This document shows, piece by piece, positions 1 through 7,169 of a stretch of DNA of 28,811 bases (the stretch's first letter is position 1; every line of letters begins with the position of its first letter). Origin of the DNA: Bacillota bacterium (lineage in GTDB: Bacteria > Bacillota > Clostridia > Oscillospirales > Ethanoligenentaceae); NCBI GenBank assembly GCA_023391535.1, contig JAEWAU010000090.1, forward strand, positions 1-28,811, written 5' to 3'. The notes under the pieces were generated by a model that made no database searches, was not told the origin of the DNA, and was given only the letters and a program-made list of their open reading frames with translations. Made by a program: the position numbers and the translations under genes.

Positions 1-942
1 GCCCCGGCGGGTTCCGCCGCCGGGCAGGCCCCGCCGCCGGCGCCCGCAGCCGGAACCGCGCCGGAAGCACCCGCGTTTGAAGCCGCAGCGCAGGCGGCCG
101 CCGCGCGGGCGCCTTTGGACGACGCGGAGGCACGGCAGCTGCGCCTGATGCTGCGCGCGACGCCGCTGCAGCCGGAGCAGGAGGATACGCCGATTCTGCG
201 CAGCACCGCCGCGGCGGCCTACACGCCGGTGGCCAACGGCAACGTGGAGATTGCGGCGGACGATCTGCCCGCGCCGGAAGCGCCCGAACCGCAGCCGTTT
301 ACTTCGGAAGCGGACGCGCCGGGTGAAACGCCCGCGCCTGCCGCGGGCGTCGGAATTTCCGCCGCCGAACCGGAGCCTTTGCCCGTGCGCGTGGCGGGCG
401 AGTGCTTCGGAACCTACATTCTGGCGCAGATGGGCAAGGGCCTGTGGGTGATCGACAAACACGCCGCGCACGAGCGCATTTTATACGAAACCATCCGAAA
501 GCGGCGCGAAGCCGCCGCCCAGCTGCTGCTGCAGCCCGTGGTGGTGGCGCTTCCCGCCGCCGAGTACGCCGCCGCGCTCGAAAATCTGGATCTGCTGCGC
601 GGCGCGGGCGTGGCCGCCGAGGATTTCGGCGGCTCCTCGCTGCTGGTGCGCGAAGCGCCGCTCGACCTTGTGGGGCAGGATATTCCCGCGCTGGTATCGG
701 AGCTGGCGGGCCTGCTGCTCGCGCACCGCAAGGAGCTTGTGCCCGCGCGGCTCGACTGGCTCTTTCATTCGGTGGCGTGCCGCGCGGCCGTGAAGGCGCG
801 GGATTACACCACGCCGCAGGAGATGCTAAGCCTGGCCGAACGCGTGCTGCAAAACGACGATATCCGCTACTGCCCGCACGGCCGGCCGGTGGCGTTCGAA
901 ATCCCGCTTTCGGAGCTGGAGCGCAAATTCGGGCGCGGGTGA
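1..942 (+). CDS. mutL: DNA mismatch repair protein MutL, C-terminal part (5' end outside window)
   Basis: The frame is open from the first base, so the N-terminal GHKL ATPase domain lies upstream of the window; 313 codons are visible. The first ~125 residues are an Ala/Pro/Glu-rich linker, as expected between the ATPase and dimerization domains. The C-terminal domain carries the endonuclease signature: DKHAAHERILYE at about 454-489, fitting DQHA(x)2E(x)4E with Q changed to K; ACRAA near 775-789; CPHGRPV starting at 871; and a terminal F-x-R (FGR). This identifies the nicking-type MutL found in bacteria without MutH, which incises the nascent strand during mismatch repair with MutS. miaA follows after 38 bases, a mutL-miaA-hfq order common in bacteria. 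The family assignment is secure; the linker sequence itself is low complexity and GC-rich. Confidence 0.96.
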   Translation, partial: APAGSAAGQAPPPAPAAGTAPEAPAFEAAAQAAAARAPLDDAEARQLRLMLRATPLQPEQEDTPILRSTAAAAYTPVANGNVEIAADDLPAPEAPEPQPFTSEADAPGETPAPAAGVGISAAEPEPLPVRVAGECFGTYILAQMGKGLWVIDKHAAHERILYETIRKRREAAAQLLLQPVVVALPAAEYAAALENLDLLRGAGVAAEDFGGSSLLVREAPLDLVGQDIPALVSELAGLLLAHRKELVPARLDWLFHSVACRAAVKARDYTTPQEMLSLAERVLQNDDIRYCPHGRPVAFEIPLSELERKFGRG

Positions 943-980
943 AAAACGGGCGCGGGGCGCCGGAAAGGGGGCGCGGGCCG

Positions 981-1967
981 ATGATGGACGAACGGATTCC
1001 GTTGCTCGCGGTGGTAGGCCCCACCGCCTCGGGCAAAACGAAGCTCGCGGTGGAGCTTGCGCTGCGCACCGGCGGCGAGGTGGTTTCGGCGGATTCCATG
1101 CAGATCTACAAGGGCATGGCAATCGGCACCGCGCGCCCCACGCCCGAGGAAATGCGCGGCGTGCCGCACCACATGATCGGGGTGGCCGACCCGCGCGTGC
1201 ACTGCAGCGTGGCGCAGTACGCGCAGGCGGCGCGGGCGTGCATCGCGCAGATTCACGCGCGCGGCCGCCTGCCGGTTCTTGCGGGCGGCACGGGCCTCTA
1301 TGTGCAGGCCGTGGTGGATAACATCTCGTTTTCGCCCACGCAGAGAGACGACGCGCTGCGCCGGGAGCTTGAGCGGACGGCGCGGGAGCGCGGCGGGGAA
1401 GCGCTGCTCGAAACGCTGCGCGCGTTCGACCCCGAAACGGCGGGAGCGCTCCACCCGAATAACGTGGGGCGCATTATCCGCGCCATCGAGGTTTACAAAA
1501 CCACGGGCGTCACCATGGCGGAGCAGAACCGGCGCTCGCGGCTTACCCCGCCGCCCTACCGCACCCTGATGCTGGGGCTGTGCTTCGCAGACCGCGCGGA
1601 ACTTTACCGCCGCATCGACCGGCGCGTGGACGCGATGCTCGATGCGGGGCTTGTAAACGAGGTGCGGAGGCTTCTCGGCGCGGGCGTGACGCGCGCGGAC
1701 ACGTCCCTGCAGGCCATTGGCTACAAAGAGATCGCCGCCGTCCTGTGCGGGCAGACGCCGCCCGCGCAGGCGGCGCTCGCACAGGCAGTAGAGGACGTAA
1801 AGCGCGAATCGCGGCGCTACGCCAAGCGGCAGCTCACGTGGTTTCGGCGCGATGCGCGCATTCATTGGATCGAGGCGGGTGAGGCGGGCGGCGGAGCTGA
1901 AAATATTTGCCGGCAGGCTTTTGCTCTTGTAGATAAATGGCAAACGTTATGCTATAATAATCTTTAA
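981..1967 (+). CDS. miaA: tRNA dimethylallyltransferase (tRNA A37 prenylation)
   Basis: 328 residues, close to the usual ~310. MiaA transfers dimethylallyl from DMAPP to N6 of A37 in tRNAs reading UNN codons. Visible motifs: P-loop GPTASGKT at residues 13-20, SADSMQIYKGMAIGTARP just after it, and the GGTGLYVQA motif near residue 100; the DVKRESRRYAKRQLTWFRR segment near the C terminus is the family's tRNA-binding, basic signature. I chose the ATG at 981 (a second ATG follows directly) because GAAAGGGGG lies about 9 bases upstream and the protein begins just before the P-loop; the open frame runs further upstream but overlaps mutL and has no family resemblance. The last codons overlap a promoter for hfq. 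Confidence 0.96.
   Translation: MMDERIPLLAVVGPTASGKTKLAVELALRTGGEVVSADSMQIYKGMAIGTARPTPEEMRGVPHHMIGVADPRVHCSVAQYAQAARACIAQIHARGRLPVLAGGTGLYVQAVVDNISFSPTQRDDALRRELERTARERGGEALLETLRAFDPETAGALHPNNVGRIIRAIEVYKTTGVTMAEQNRRSRLTPPPYRTLMLGLCFADRAELYRRIDRRVDAMLDAGLVNEVRRLLGAGVTRADTSLQAIGYKEIAAVLCGQTPPAQAALAQAVEDVKRESRRYAKRQLTWFRRDARIHWIEAGEAGGGAENICRQAFALVDKWQTLCYNNL
1950..1958 (+). promoter_or_regulatory. Extended -10 promoter for hfq, inside the 3' end of miaA
   Basis: TGCTATAAT: a perfect -10 hexamer (TATAAT, 1953-1958) with an upstream TG, in the last codons of miaA. No good -35 sits at 16-18 bases; TTGTAG at 1927-1932 is 20 bases away. Extended -10 promoters can work without a -35. A start near 1965 gives hfq a leader of about 230 bases. 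Confidence 0.6.
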
Positions 1968-2194
1968 TCATCGGCAGGCCGGGAGCCTGCGTCTGCGGGA
2001 TAAAGGCTTCCCCCACAGGAAGGCCGCGTTGCAGCAATTCCATTCGGCTCGCAAAACACGATGTTCCGCCGCGTTTTTTTTGGCGCGTGCGGAGCGCATC
2101 CGGTAAAACGGAAATGCTGTGAAATTCGCCTTTGCTTCGGGAGGAAAATCCGGTTCCGGAGCGGTTTTATTGGAATTGCCGCAGGGAGGGTACT
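1965..2194 (+). promoter_or_regulatory. Long structured hfq leader with a U8-loop hairpin
   Basis: This 227-base gap between miaA and hfq contains several predicted hairpins: GCAGGC/GCCTGC with a 5-base loop (about 1973-1989), GGC-TTCC/GGAA-GCC with one bulged G just after it, and CCGC-CGCG (2066-2073) pairing with CGCG-T-GCGG (2084-2092) so that eight consecutive T residues (2074-2081) fall in the loop. A further GCAT-CCG/CGG-ATGC hairpin lies at 2096-2117. No known riboswitch or small-RNA consensus was recognised. The U-rich loop resembles what the proximal face of Hfq binds, so autoregulation is possible, but that is inference. Confidence 0.4.
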
Positions 2195-2443
2195 ATGCAA
2201 AAGATCATCAATTTACAGGATGTGTTTCTCAACCAGGTGCGGAAAGATAAGACGCCCGTTACGATTTACCTCACAAACGGGTTTCAGTTCAAAGGCTCCG
2301 TCAAAGGGTTCGATAATTTTACAGTGATTCTCGAAAGCGACGGGAAACAGAATTTAGTGTATAAACACGCTATTTCCACTATCATTCCGGCAAGGCCCGT
2401 TTCCATTCTGGAAGGCTTGGACAAAGACGCGCAGCAAAGCTGA
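2195..2443 (+). CDS. hfq: RNA chaperone Hfq
   Basis: 82 residues, typical of Firmicute Hfq, which lacks the long C-terminal tail seen in Proteobacteria. The Sm1 motif is visible as NGFQFKGSVKGFDNFTVILE and the Sm2 motif as YKHAIST, followed by IIPARPV. Hfq forms a hexameric ring that binds U-rich RNA ends on the proximal face and A-rich RNA on the distal face, and helps small RNAs pair with mRNAs; its importance in Gram-positive bacteria varies. The start at 2195 follows GGGAGGG (2184-2190) by four bases; the frame extends further upstream but without homology. Own promoter inside miaA. The next gene begins 10 bases after the stop, so the two are likely co-translated. Confidence 0.97.
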   Translation: MQKIINLQDVFLNQVRKDKTPVTIYLTNGFQFKGSVKGFDNFTVILESDGKQNLVYKHAISTIIPARPVSILEGLDKDAQQS

Positions 2444-2453
2444 GCGGCCGGCG

Positions 2454-3665
2454 ATGAGTGTTGTTTGGAAGCGGATTCTTACCGCGCTGGGCTCGCTGCT
2501 CCTGCTGTGCTATGTGATCTACCAGGCGTATGCGGCGCTTTACCATCCGATTAAAACCATCCGCGCGCAGCTTGCGACGAGCGAGGATACCATATCGTCC
2601 CAGGCGTTCATCCTGCACGGCGAAACGGTGATTTCCAAAAAGCCGCAGGGCGTGCTCGATACCATCCGCAGCAACGGGGAGAACGTCGCGAAGGGCGGCA
2701 CGGTGGCGGTGGCCTACGCCACGGCCACCGACGCGGAAAACCGCCGCAAAATCCAGCAGATCGGCGAGCAGATTGCGCGCTACCAGCAGATGGGCAACGC
2801 CACCGAAGCAGCGTCCGTCGATGTCGGCGTACTGAACGAGGAAATTCAGAAAGGCTTTATGAGCCTCTCCGCCGCGTCGGATTCCGCGGATGCGCAGGGT
2901 GTGCAGACGGCGGCCGACGGGCTTTTGACGTTGCTCGACGAAAAGCAGCTCGCCACCGGCGAACTGCAAAGCTTCAGTGCGCAGATCGCAAACCTGCAAA
3001 AGCAGAGCGCTCAGCTCGCGGCGCAGACCGGCGGGCAAACGGGCACGGTAACGGCTCCCGTTGCGGGGTATTTCGTCTCCGCGGCGGACGGGCTGGAAAA
3101 TGCGTACCCCATGGCGGATGCGCTCTCTATAAACGCCGCCGCCGTCAAGGCGCTCCTGGCCAAAAAGGCGGCCCCGGTTTCGGGCGCAGTGGGCAAAATC
3201 ATCACGTCCTATCAGTCCTATATCGTCTGCCCGGTGGATTCGAACGACGCGTACCGCCTCAAGGTGGGCTCCTCCGTCACGCTGGATTTCCAGCAGACGG
3301 GCGTGAATGCCCTGCCGGCGACGGTGGCCGCCATCAACCGGGATTCCTCCGGCTGCGCGGTGGTGTTCAGCGCCTCTGCCATGTCGGAGGCGTTCGCCAC
3401 GCTGCGCCGGCAGGATGTGACCATTGTTGTGGGGACCTACACGGGCGTCAAGGTGGCGGACAGCCTGCTGCACATCGTGAACGGCCGGCACGGCGTGTTT
3501 GTGCGGGACGGCAACGTCGTGGAGTTTAAGCAGGTGGATCAGATCTTCAGCGCGCAGGGGTACATTCTTTCGGCGCAGGATACGTCCAAGTCCGGCGCGC
3601 TCCAGCTTTACGACGACATGGTGATAAACGGAGATGGTTTACATGACGGACAAGTCGTACAGTGA
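2454..3665 (+). CDS. HlyD-like membrane-anchored protein of unknown function
   Basis: 403 residues. One N-terminal membrane segment (about 8-28, leucine-rich, positive residues before it) with no cleavage site, so most of the protein is outside the membrane. Residues ~55-95 and ~195-215 (TVTAPVAGYFVSAADGLE) look like the two halves of a biotinyl-lipoyl/barrel-sandwich hybrid domain, separated by a Gln/Ala-rich, probably coiled-coil, stretch (~95-190). A beta-rich part follows (~225-390), with HGVFVRDGNVVEFKQV near the end. This is the architecture of HlyD/RND membrane-fusion proteins, yet no transporter partner is adjacent. It lies 10 bases after hfq and overlaps ylmE by 23 bases, tying it to the division cluster. 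Function unknown; a cell-envelope role is an inference from context. Confidence 0.85.
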   Translation: MSVVWKRILTALGSLLLLCYVIYQAYAALYHPIKTIRAQLATSEDTISSQAFILHGETVISKKPQGVLDTIRSNGENVAKGGTVAVAYATATDAENRRKIQQIGEQIARYQQMGNATEAASVDVGVLNEEIQKGFMSLSAASDSADAQGVQTAADGLLTLLDEKQLATGELQSFSAQIANLQKQSAQLAAQTGGQTGTVTAPVAGYFVSAADGLENAYPMADALSINAAAVKALLAKKAAPVSGAVGKIITSYQSYIVCPVDSNDAYRLKVGSSVTLDFQQTGVNALPATVAAINRDSSGCAVVFSASAMSEAFATLRRQDVTIVVGTYTGVKVADSLLHIVNGRHGVFVRDGNVVEFKQVDQIFSAQGYILSAQDTSKSGALQLYDDMVINGDGLHDGQVVQ

Positions 3666-4383
3666 CGGGGAAGGGGAATATTCCTATATCTCCGAAAATA
3701 TTCGCGCGGTGCGGGAGCGGATCGAGCGCGCGGCGCGGCGCGCGGGCAGGGACCCGGGCGAAATCACCCTGATGGCGGTATCGAAAACCAAGCCGGTGGA
3801 GGCCATCCGGGCCGCGTTTGCCTGCGGGGTGACGCTCATCGGCGAAAACCGCGTGCAGGAGCTTGCGGAAAAGCTGCCCCTGCTCGATATGAACGGGCGT
3901 TCGGCGCATCTGATCGGGCATCTGCAAACCAACAAAGTCAAATATATCGCGGACAAGGTGGACATGATCCAGTCGCTCGACAGCCTGAGGCTGGCGCAGG
4001 AGATCGAACGGCAGGCGCAGCGCGCCGGCAGGAGGCTTCCCGTACTCGTGGAGGTGAACATCGGGCGCGAGGACGCCAAATCGGGCGTGGCGCCCGAGGA
4101 CGCCGAAAGCTTTGCCGAGGCCGCCGCCGCGTTTCCCCACCTCGAGATTCAGGGGCTGATGGCGGTGCCGCCCGTGCCGGAAGGCGGGGATGTGGAGAAA
4201 ACACGTCCCTATTTTACCCAAATGCGCAAACTGTTTATTGACATCGCACGAAAAAAAAGGGATAATATAAACATGCATATCCTCTCGCTGGGGATGTCGG
4301 CCGACTTCGAAGTCGCCATCGAAGAGGGCTCCACGCTCGTCCGGGTCGGGACGTCTATTTTTGGGAAACGCCGTTATGCGTGA
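3643..4383 (+). CDS. ylmE: YggS/YlmE family PLP-binding homeostasis protein
   Basis: 246 residues. A single-domain TIM barrel that binds pyridoxal phosphate without known enzymatic activity and keeps PLP and amino-acid/keto-acid pools balanced. Visible: the PLP lysine motif AVSKTKP (Lys48), GENRVQE, HLIGHLQTNK, VLVEVNIGREDAKSG, GLMAVPP and the phosphate-binding end LSLGMSADFEVAIEEGST followed by VRVGTSIFG. I chose ATG 3643 over ATG 3634 because GGAG (3630-3633) is nine bases upstream of 3643 and adjacent to 3634. It overlaps the preceding HlyD-like gene by 23 bases, suggesting translational coupling. Position just before sepF is the same as ylmE in Bacillus. Confidence 0.95.
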   Translation: MTDKSYSDGEGEYSYISENIRAVRERIERAARRAGRDPGEITLMAVSKTKPVEAIRAAFACGVTLIGENRVQELAEKLPLLDMNGRSAHLIGHLQTNKVKYIADKVDMIQSLDSLRLAQEIERQAQRAGRRLPVLVEVNIGREDAKSGVAPEDAESFAEAAAAFPHLEIQGLMAVPPVPEGGDVEKTRPYFTQMRKLFIDIARKKRDNINMHILSLGMSADFEVAIEEGSTLVRVGTSIFGKRRYA

Positions 4384-4439
4384 TGACCGGGGAGCCGAAC
4401 AGTTCTCCGGCCCGCGGAAATAAAAGGAGTGTGCACTCA

Positions 4440-4871
4440 ATGGGATTGATGGAAAAAGTCAAGGATCTGCTCACGGTGCCGGACGACGAAGAATATGAGG
4501 ACGAGGATATGGACATCATATCCAAGCAAAAGGACGAGCCGGCATCGCCCGATGCGGCCCGCCGCAACAACAAAGTGGTGAACATTCATACCACGGCGCA
4601 GCTGCAGGTCGTGCTCGTCAAGCCCGAGCGGTTCGACGACGCGAGCTCCATCGCGGATCATCTCAACAGCAAACGGACCGTTGTGCTCAATCTGGAATCC
4701 ACCAACAAGGACGTTTCGCGCCGCCTCGTGGATTTCCTCAGCGGCGTGGCCTATGCGAACAACGGGCAGCTCAAGCGCGTCGCCAACAGCACGTTCATCA
4801 TCACGCCCTATAATGTGGATATTATGGGCGACCTGCTCGACGAGCTGGAAAACAACGGCGTGTTTTTCTGA
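4440..4871 (+). CDS. sepF: Cell division protein SepF
   Basis: 143 residues, family size ~150. SepF anchors FtsZ to the membrane and bundles filaments at the division ring. The N-terminal MGLMEKVKDLL is the amphipathic membrane-binding helix; residues ~15-50 form an acidic disordered linker; residues ~53-143 are the SepF core (VVLVKPERFDDASSIADHL, RTVVLNLE, DVSRRLVDFLSGVAYAN, IITPYNVDI). The start is ATG 4440, ten bases after AAAAGGAG (4422-4429); an in-frame GTG at 4431 is too close to that site, and an upstream ATG has no family support. It sits between ylmE and ylmG as in Bacillus. A strong hairpin follows the stop. Confidence 0.97.
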   Translation: MGLMEKVKDLLTVPDDEEYEDEDMDIISKQKDEPASPDAARRNNKVVNIHTTAQLQVVLVKPERFDDASSIADHLNSKRTVVLNLESTNKDVSRRLVDFLSGVAYANNGQLKRVANSTFIITPYNVDIMGDLLDELENNGVFF

Positions 4872-4920
4872 GGCAGCGCTCCCGTTTTTCTTTTTGCATC
4901 GATTCCGCTTTCTGCTTTCT

Positions 4921-4945
4921 GCCGGGCGGGCTTTGCCTGCCCGGC
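4921..4945 (+). terminator. Strong GC hairpin after sepF (weak terminator or attenuator)
   Basis: GCCGGGCGGGC pairs with GCCTGCCCGGC over 11 bp with one G-U pair and a TTT loop. The downstream stretch GATAATCTTATTT is only partly T-rich, so termination may be incomplete. Read-through would let ylmG be expressed with sepF. Confidence 0.55.
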
Positions 4946-5004
4946 GATAATCTTATTTCCGCCCGTTCAGGGCCGGTTTCGCATTCCGGGGAGGGAACGC
5001 AGGT

Positions 5005-5277
5005 TTGCAGTTTATAAGCTATTTGCTCACGGCGGTCCACTATCTCATCGATCTGGTGACGCTGCTCATTCTGGTGCGGGCATTGCTTTCCTGGCTTCCG
5101 CTGCGGGAGGACAATCCGATCATCAGCTTTTTGAACACCATGACGGAGCCGGTGGTGGCGCCGATTCGGAATTTGCTGAACCACTTCTCCTTCGTGCAGG
5201 AACTGCCGGTGGATTTTTCCCCCTTCTTTGCCGTGCTCGTATTGATGGCCATCAACGCGCTGCTGAACCTGATTTAG
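5005..5277 (+). CDS. ylmG: YggT/YlmG family small membrane protein
   Basis: 90 residues with two hydrophobic segments (about 3-26 and 70-90). The family motif is clear: RALLSWLPLREDNPIISFLN, then TEPVVAPIRNLL, matching the YggT pattern in which a short amphipathic loop follows the first membrane segment. The family is implicated in membrane/division-septum organisation (YlmG in Bacillus, CcsA-independent Ylmg proteins in plastids) but its biochemical role is not settled. The start is a TTG at 5005, ten bases after GGGGAGGG (4988-4994); there is no better ATG, and translation from TTG gives the full family N terminus. ylmH begins four bases after the stop. Confidence 0.92.
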   Translation: MQFISYLLTAVHYLIDLVTLLILVRALLSWLPLREDNPIISFLNTMTEPVVAPIRNLLNHFSFVQELPVDFSPFFAVLVLMAINALLNLI

Positions 5278-5281
5278 CCGG

Positions 5282-6067
5282 ATGATGGGAAAACGCACGT
5301 ATCCATCCGCTGCGGCGGGTGGTGAAGAGGACAGGCTCCTGACCGCGCGCACGGAGGAGCTGCTTGCGGCTGCGGCAGATTATGCCGGCGGCTTTCTTGG
5401 TTTTTTGGACCCTCGCGAGAGAACGGTTGCGCAGCGCGTGCTGCAGCGTGCGGGAGGTAGCGCAACGCTTTTCTGGGGCGGCTACGCGCAGGCTGAACGC
5501 GTGATGCTCGGAGCGTTTGCCCCGGGAGCGGAGCCGCGGCCCGAAGCGTTCCCCATCGCGGCCATAGAGATCCGCTGGCGTTTCGCCCGGCTGACGCACC
5601 GGGATTTTCTGGGGGCTTTGCTTGCTCTGGGGGTTGTGCGCGGTAAAATAGGCGATATTCTAGTGGGCGACGGGCAATGTACGGTGTTTGCCGAAAAAGC
5701 CGTCGCCCCGTTTCTTGTTTCGAACCTGCGGAAGGTGGGGAGCGCGGGCGTTTCCTGCGCGCTTGCGGAGAACGGCGGCGCACAGGCGGAGCGGCAGGAC
5801 CGCTTCCGCGACCTGCGCGACACGATTGCTTCCCAAAGGCTCGACTGCATTGCGGCCGCACTCACGGGGCTTTCCCGAACGGATGCGGCAAAGCTGGTGC
5901 GGGACGGGCTTGTATCCGTAAATTTCGAGCCGCGCGACGCCGTGTCGTTCCAGGTGGAAGAAGGGGCGAGCCTTTCCATTCGCGGATACGGGCGCTTTCT
6001 TGTGGACCGTATCGGGCCCGCCACAAAAAAAGGACGGCTTGCGTTTGCCGCCAGAAAATTTCTGTAA
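5282..6067 (+). CDS. ylmH: YlmH, S4-domain RNA-binding protein
   Basis: 261 residues, as in Bacillus YlmH (~257). The N-terminal part (~40-165) is the YlmH-specific domain with LTHRDFLGALLALGVVRGKIGDI (~104-126), a basic RNA-binding signature. The C-terminal S4 domain (~184-247) reads QRLDCIAAALTGLSRTDAAK, DGLVSVN and RGYGRFLV. YlmH has been linked to ribosome-associated quality control as an RqcP-like factor on stalled large subunits, and its genetic position beside division genes is conserved. No clear Shine-Dalgarno sequence precedes ATG 5282 (or ATG 5285); with only four bases after the ylmG stop, translation probably depends on coupling. The family call is secure; the exact start is not. 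Confidence 0.94.
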   Translation: MMGKRTYPSAAAGGEEDRLLTARTEELLAAAADYAGGFLGFLDPRERTVAQRVLQRAGGSATLFWGGYAQAERVMLGAFAPGAEPRPEAFPIAAIEIRWRFARLTHRDFLGALLALGVVRGKIGDILVGDGQCTVFAEKAVAPFLVSNLRKVGSAGVSCALAENGGAQAERQDRFRDLRDTIASQRLDCIAAALTGLSRTDAAKLVRDGLVSVNFEPRDAVSFQVEEGASLSIRGYGRFLVDRIGPATKKGRLAFAARKFL

Positions 6068-6080
6068 AGGGGTGTGGATC

Positions 6081-7052
6081 ATGCCGATTCCTGCCGAATT
6101 GCTGAACCGGAAATTCGAGAAGTCGGGCTTCAGCGGTTATAAGGCTGCCGACGTTGACCAGTTTATGGCCGAGCTTTCCCAGGCTGTTTCCAAGGAGAAC
6201 AGGGAAGCGGCCGATCTTCGGCGCCGGCTTGAGGAAACCGAGCGGAAGCTCTCCTCGTACCACGACATGGAAGAAAGCCTGAAAAACGCCATGCTCAGCG
6301 CGCAGCGGCTGGCGGACCAGACCGCGAAGGATTCCAAGACCCGCGCGGAGCTGATTTTGCGCGACGCCGAAATCAAGGCGGAAAAGATCGTGGAAAAGGC
6401 CGAAGGCGAGATTATTTTCCGCAAAGAGGAAGCGGAGCGCATCAAGCGGGAGGTATCCAACTTCCGCCGCCACATGATGCAGATGTACCGGCAGCATCTG
6501 GAACTGATCACTCAGCTCCCGTGCGAGGACCCGGAAGCGCCCGCCGCCTCCCCGGAAGATGTGGCGCCGGAACAACCCGGTTCTTCCGGGCAGGAGCCCG
6601 CGCAGCCGGAGAATTCCGGAGCTGTTGGGGACGACGCCGCGCAGAACGCCGCGGAGGAGCCGGAGGCGCAGCCGGCCGCTCCGGCTGCGCCGGCGGAGGA
6701 AGCCCCAAAGGAACCGGAGCCTTCCGCTGACGCGTTCGCCCAGGCCGCGGCAGCATCCGCGCCGGAAGAAAGCGCGGATACGGCCGCGCCGGAAACGGAA
6801 CTGCCCGGGGAAACCGCTTCCGAACCGGAGGCTGCAAAACCGGAAACTCCCGCATCGGATGCGCCCGCGCAGGGAACGCCCGTTATCCGCCTGAACCTGC
6901 GCTATAACGAAAAAACCGGCGAGTACGAATCCGTTGACCGCGGCGGCGCGGCGCCGATTTCGGGAGCGGACGACGGCCTGCGGTTCGGTTCTCGGTACGA
7001 CATCCGGTCCGGCCGCTTCCGCGACGAGGAAAAAGGCAAGGACCGCCGGTAA
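6081..7052 (+). CDS. divIVA: DivIVA-family cell-pole/septum protein with long acidic linker
   Basis: 323 residues, longer than Bacillus DivIVA (~164). The N-terminal lipid-binding domain is typical: MPIPAELLNRKFEKSGFSGYKAADVDQF in outline, with KFEKSGFSGYKAADVDQF clearly visible. Residues ~28-140 are heptad-like coiled coil (ENREAADLRRRLEETERK; AELILRDAEIKAEKIVEKA). Residues ~150-270 are an Ala/Pro/Glu-rich, probably disordered, segment. The end carries an ordered-looking stretch VIRLNLRYNEKTGEYES (~272-290). DivIVA recognises negatively curved membrane and scaffolds pole and septum proteins. ATG 6081 follows AAAGGGG by eight bases. It lies between ylmH and ileS, as in Bacillus. Confidence 0.95.
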   Translation: MPIPAELLNRKFEKSGFSGYKAADVDQFMAELSQAVSKENREAADLRRRLEETERKLSSYHDMEESLKNAMLSAQRLADQTAKDSKTRAELILRDAEIKAEKIVEKAEGEIIFRKEEAERIKREVSNFRRHMMQMYRQHLELITQLPCEDPEAPAASPEDVAPEQPGSSGQEPAQPENSGAVGDDAAQNAAEEPEAQPAAPAAPAEEAPKEPEPSADAFAQAAAASAPEESADTAAPETELPGETASEPEAAKPETPASDAPAQGTPVIRLNLRYNEKTGEYESVDRGGAAPISGADDGLRFGSRYDIRSGRFRDEEKGKDRR

Positions 7053-7063
7053 ACCGGCAAACC

Positions 7064-7166
7064 ATAGCAATTTCAATCAAGATATGGAAGTAAGGAATTT
7101 CAAACTTCCGTAAAGTATGGGCGTTTGAAATTTCTTTTAAGTTTAAATCTTAATTGAAATAGCTAT
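7064..7166. repeat. 103-bp AT-rich nested palindrome, MITE-like, between divIVA and ileS
   Basis: Outer arms ATAGCAATTTCAATCAAGAT (7064-7083) and its partner at 7147-7166 match at 18 of 20 positions. Inner arms AATTTCAAAC (7096-7105) and GTTTGAAATT (7123-7132) match exactly with a 17-base loop. The segment is strikingly AT-rich amid a GC-rich chromosome. The outer arms end in TA on both sides, compatible with a TA target duplication as in Tc1/mariner-IS630-type MITEs. No reading frame of note. It could equally be a leader/terminator structure. Confidence 0.6.
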
Positions 7167-7169
7167 ATA
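7142..7169 (+). promoter_or_regulatory. Possible ileS promoter inside the right arm of the palindrome
   Basis: TTTAAA (7142-7147), 16 bases, TATATA (7164-7169). Only a moderate match to sigma-A. If used, ileS has a ~135-base leader (to 7312). That leader shows no T-box signature: no UGGNACC motif or GGGUGGNACCGCG consensus is present between divIVA and ileS. Confidence 0.25.

Noticed and set aside
1965..2081. Possible 6S or other known small RNA upstream of hfq
   Set aside because: No 6S-like central bubble or other family consensus could be made out; kept only as a structured leader.
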